A DNA stretch of 32,643 bases, from positions 1 through 32,643 of the forward strand of contig JAANBB010000442.1 of NCBI GenBank assembly GCA_014621425.1, read 5' to 3'. Made by a program: the position numbers and the translations under genes. The notes beneath the pieces were generated by a model. It was given only the letters and a program-made list of their open reading frames with translations, was not told where the DNA came from and did no database searches. The stretch comes from Cylindrodendrum hubeiense (lineage: Eukaryota > Ascomycota > Sordariomycetes > Hypocreales > Nectriaceae). Numbering within the stretch: the stretch's first letter is position 1; every line of letters starts with the position of its first letter. Shown here one piece after another: positions 30,501-32,643 of the stretch.

Positions 30501-31091
30501 GCATCTATTTGCTCGAACTGACGACGGTCGGCGCAGCATCAACGGAGGCGACGACCGGCTTGACTTTGATGAGCACTGGAAGGACTACCTATGGTACTAT
30601 GAGTTCTTTGATGGTGATTCCGGGCGTGGTCTGGGCGCCACTCACCAGTGTGGTTGGACAGGACTGATTGCCCGCATGATCCATGATACGGGGTAAGCTT
30701 ATTTCCTTGATGAAGTAATTGGATGGTGTGCTAACCTGTTACCAGTGTCAACTGTCGTCTCCCCCAAACCCCTCGGACGCCCTCCATCGGCATGTCACAC
30801 TACTTTGATGAGATGGTCAGCCGGGGTGTTGACCACCACGTCCCCCATTCCAATGAAATGCCTCGTATTAGACGGTCATCTACGGCGCGCTCAATCGGTG
30901 CCCGTAGTGACTTTGATGATGACAGCCATTCGGCTAACTCAATCCGCCTCGATGACCCGGAACGGGTCAGGCAGCGGAGCGTGGCCGACGGCCATATGCA
31001 TACATACATCTCAGACCAGCTGAACAGATACAAGGACGAGAATCTCTCAGGCAACTACGAACATGATGATGAGTTTGAACCCAAGGCATGA
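27591..31091 (+). CDS. GH63-related protein of the yeast YMR196W type
   Basis: Predicted 1018 residues in eight exons: 27591-27714, 27767-27805, 27860-27977, 28031-28127, 28249-28876, 28933-29392, 29448-30692 and 30746-31091. The N-terminal block [23 protein letters not shown] and the [12 protein letters not shown] region recall the uncharacterised yeast protein YMR196W (from memory). The C-terminal half is an (alpha/alpha)6 glycosidase fold related to GH63: AAWDSAFH (Asp452), [23 protein letters not shown] and WYYEFFDG (Glu874), followed by [10 protein letters not shown]. By analogy with GH63 enzymes Asp452 and Glu874 may be the catalytic acids; this is inference. There is no signal peptide or membrane anchor, unlike ER glucosidase I, so a cytosolic role is likely. 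The last 110 residues are charged and Ser/Arg-rich. Intron 1 is GC-AG. Intron 3 has a weak GTGTGT donor and an AAG acceptor. Substrate unknown. Confidence 0.9.
27715..27766 (+). other. GC-AG intron (intron 1 of the GH63-like gene)
   Basis: The boundary reads ACAG|GCAAGC and the 52-nt intron ends CGGCAG, with a GCTAAC branch-like sequence near its 3' end. Splicing here joins QWAT to VREDYS with the Thr-Val junction in frame. No GT donor nearby gives this join. The AG|GCAAG context is the usual strong context of GC donors. Confidence 0.88.
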
Positions 31092-31682
31092 TCGTGATGG
31101 GCCACGACGGACACTGCAAACAGGAGGAAGGCGAATACGAAAGTTCAGCATTATAAAAGTCTAGATCATTGCTAGATGTGTATGTACGGTGGGGACTGTT
31201 TGACGATTAAAATACGGTGACGTCGTATCTTGTGTGAAAATGGAAACATAGCACATAACCACCTGAGCATGAGTGTCTTGTAGTTGACTTGTCTCGTCTG
31301 TGAAACGTGCCCGATTGATTTATTAATTGTCGAGACTGGACACACTGGACACACTGGACACACTGGACAGCTCTGATAGATATCAACCAAATATTCAGTT
31401 AGAATCCGGTAGCCATCTGACAGCAGCGGCTTCTACACAAACAGCAGGATCACGAAATAGATCAAGAATCAATGGCCGGGGGGAATTGCATTTATTGCGC
31501 GCCCTATGCACACCCTCCTACACTATTCATTCCATCGACACCCCCCGCAGCGGCAGAGCGCCCGGGATACAAAAGTCGGAGCCCATCAGCCGTATGGGCC
31601 GTGGATGTGGTGGGTGAGCGGCCGAGGCCGAGCCCATGAGACGAGGCAAGGAGACTAAAGAGGTAGTTGTACTATGGTGATT
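31092..31682. other. Tail-to-tail 3' flanks of the GH63-like gene and ATP5
   Basis: 591 bp between convergent stop codons. It contains a 9-bp tandem repeat at 31335-31369 and AT-rich sequence just after the GH63-like stop. It should hold both polyadenylation regions. No gene is supported. Confidence 0.55.
31335..31369. repeat. 9-bp tandem repeat, about 3.9 copies
   Basis: The unit ACTGGACAC is repeated exactly, without spacers, in the convergent intergenic region. Confidence 0.93.
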
Positions 31683-32643
31683 TTACAGAGAGTCGGTCAG
31701 GAGCTTGTTCATCTTGGCGATGCGGGCGGAGACGCTGAGGTCGATGGTTCGGTCGCCAATCTCGACGACGAGTCCGCCAACGATGTCGGAGTTGACCTAG
31801 GCGTTCATGTTAGGGGTCTGTGGTTTGCATGGGGATAGCCTGTGTGGAATTGGCCGGGGTTCGAGGTGGAACGTACAGTGTTGGTGACCTTGAGCTTCTG
31901 GCCAGCGCCGATGTAGGCGGACTTGGAGACGGCAGCCTCCAATCGGTTGAGAGTGCGCCTGTCAAGAGGCTAGAAACGGAATGTCAGCCCATCAATCCAT
32001 TGGATATTCCACGATGCAACCATGTTGAAACCAATCCCTCCCTCGCATCTCCTTCGTATATCCGACCATCTGCGACAGACGTACCTGGGCGCTGGTGACG
32101 GTGACCTCGACCTCACCACGGGCGGCGGAGATGAGGGTAGCGAACTTCTCGGTGACGCCGGGGAGGAGGCCAAGTCGGTTGTTCTCGGCGAGGGTGTTGA
32201 GGAAGTTCTTGACGGTCTCGGTGGAGGAGCCGGACTGCTTGACGAGCTCCTCAACAATGGCCGACTTGTCCTCGCTGCTCAGGGTAGGGGCCCTGAGGAT
32301 GGTAGCGAGCTTGGGGTCCTTCTTGAGGAGGGCACCGAGGGTCTGAAGGGCGTCGGCCGTGGGGTCGACGGTGGAGGTCTTGACAGCAGCCGTGTACTAA
32401 ATTGACGCAAAAATGTTAGCGACGGCGACGCGGACATCCATTGGCCCGACACAGGGGCCCGGCGAGGGCATTCGCGGTGCCAATTGGCGTCGACCGGGCG
32501 CGGCCAAGGCATCGGCGGGACAGGTGTCGGGCGCTGGGGGCGATGAAGGCGGGTGTTTACCAGAGCGGTGGCATAGGTGCCGTCGACGCCGAAGACGGCC
32601 ACGGGGGCCTTGACCTCGGTGGGAGCGGCGGCCGCGGCGAAGG
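31683..32643 (-). CDS. ATP5: ATP synthase subunit OSCP, mitochondrial (5' end outside window)
   Basis: Oligomycin-sensitivity-conferring protein of the F1Fo ATP synthase, which ties the F1 head to the peripheral stalk on the matrix side. Minus-strand exons in the window are 32643-32561 (incomplete), 32396-32085, 31969-31877 and 31796-31683, giving 199 visible residues. Introns are 164, 115 and 80 nt. The sequence reads PVAVFGVDGTYATALYTAAVK at the N-terminal domain, KDPKLATILRAPTLS and the LAENNRLGLLPGV helix, then the conserved C-terminal part VNSDIVGGLVVEIGDRTIDLSVSARIAKMN, ending KLLTDSL. Fungal OSCP is about 215-230 residues, so roughly 20 N-terminal residues, the mitochondrial presequence, lie past the right edge. 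The codon at the edge is cut: two bases precede the first full codon, TTC. Confidence 0.95.

Overview
The window is nuclear DNA of a filamentous ascomycete, most likely a Sordariomycete (inference). It is GC-rich. Its genes carry many short introns, typically 50-66 nt, with gtaagt-like donors, ctaac-like branch sites and cag/tag acceptors. Every recognised product is a conserved eukaryotic housekeeping protein of fungal type. I saw no bacterial features, CRISPR array, intact transposon, tRNA or rRNA.

Layout from left to right. Positions 1-3108 hold no gene I can support, only short tandem repeats. A nitrilase-fold NIT2-type amidase follows (3109-4705, minus; four exons rebuilt here). Then comes TFIID subunit TAF4 (5679-7629, minus), which shares a 588-bp divergent promoter with the mRNA 3'-end endonuclease YSH1/CPSF73 (8218-11111, plus). 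YSH1 meets the V-ATPase a-subunit VPH1 (11320-14118, minus) tail to tail with 208 bp between them. An F-box/leucine-rich-repeat protein (14859-16754, minus) is followed by an unusually long gene-free stretch (16755-21121). Next are a long ING-family PHD-finger protein (21122-23306, minus) and a Rer2-type cis-prenyltransferase (24112-25328, minus). A 2.3-kb divergent promoter leads to a large GH63-related protein of the yeast YMR196W type (27591-31091, plus; eight exons). The right edge cuts through the ATP synthase OSCP gene (31683 to beyond 32643, minus).

The genes do not form a biosynthetic cluster. They are separate core functions: transcription initiation (TAF4), mRNA 3' cleavage (YSH1), chromatin reading (ING), vacuolar acidification (VPH1), mitochondrial ATP synthesis (OSCP), dolichol synthesis (RER2) and metabolite repair (NIT2). 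The F-box/LRR protein and the YMR196W-type GH63 protein are the least understood.

All gene models were built by reading splice sites by eye. Each keeps a continuous frame, and summed exon lengths are divisible by three for every complete gene. Points most worth a second look are: an in-frame upstream start that could give NIT2 a mitochondrial leader; a GC-AG intron in the GH63-like gene; a 66-nt frame-preserving intron in the F-box gene; a NAGNAG acceptor in the ING gene; an intron that splits a catalytic histidine codon of YSH1; and the 4.4-kb gene-free stretch with a strand-composition switch.
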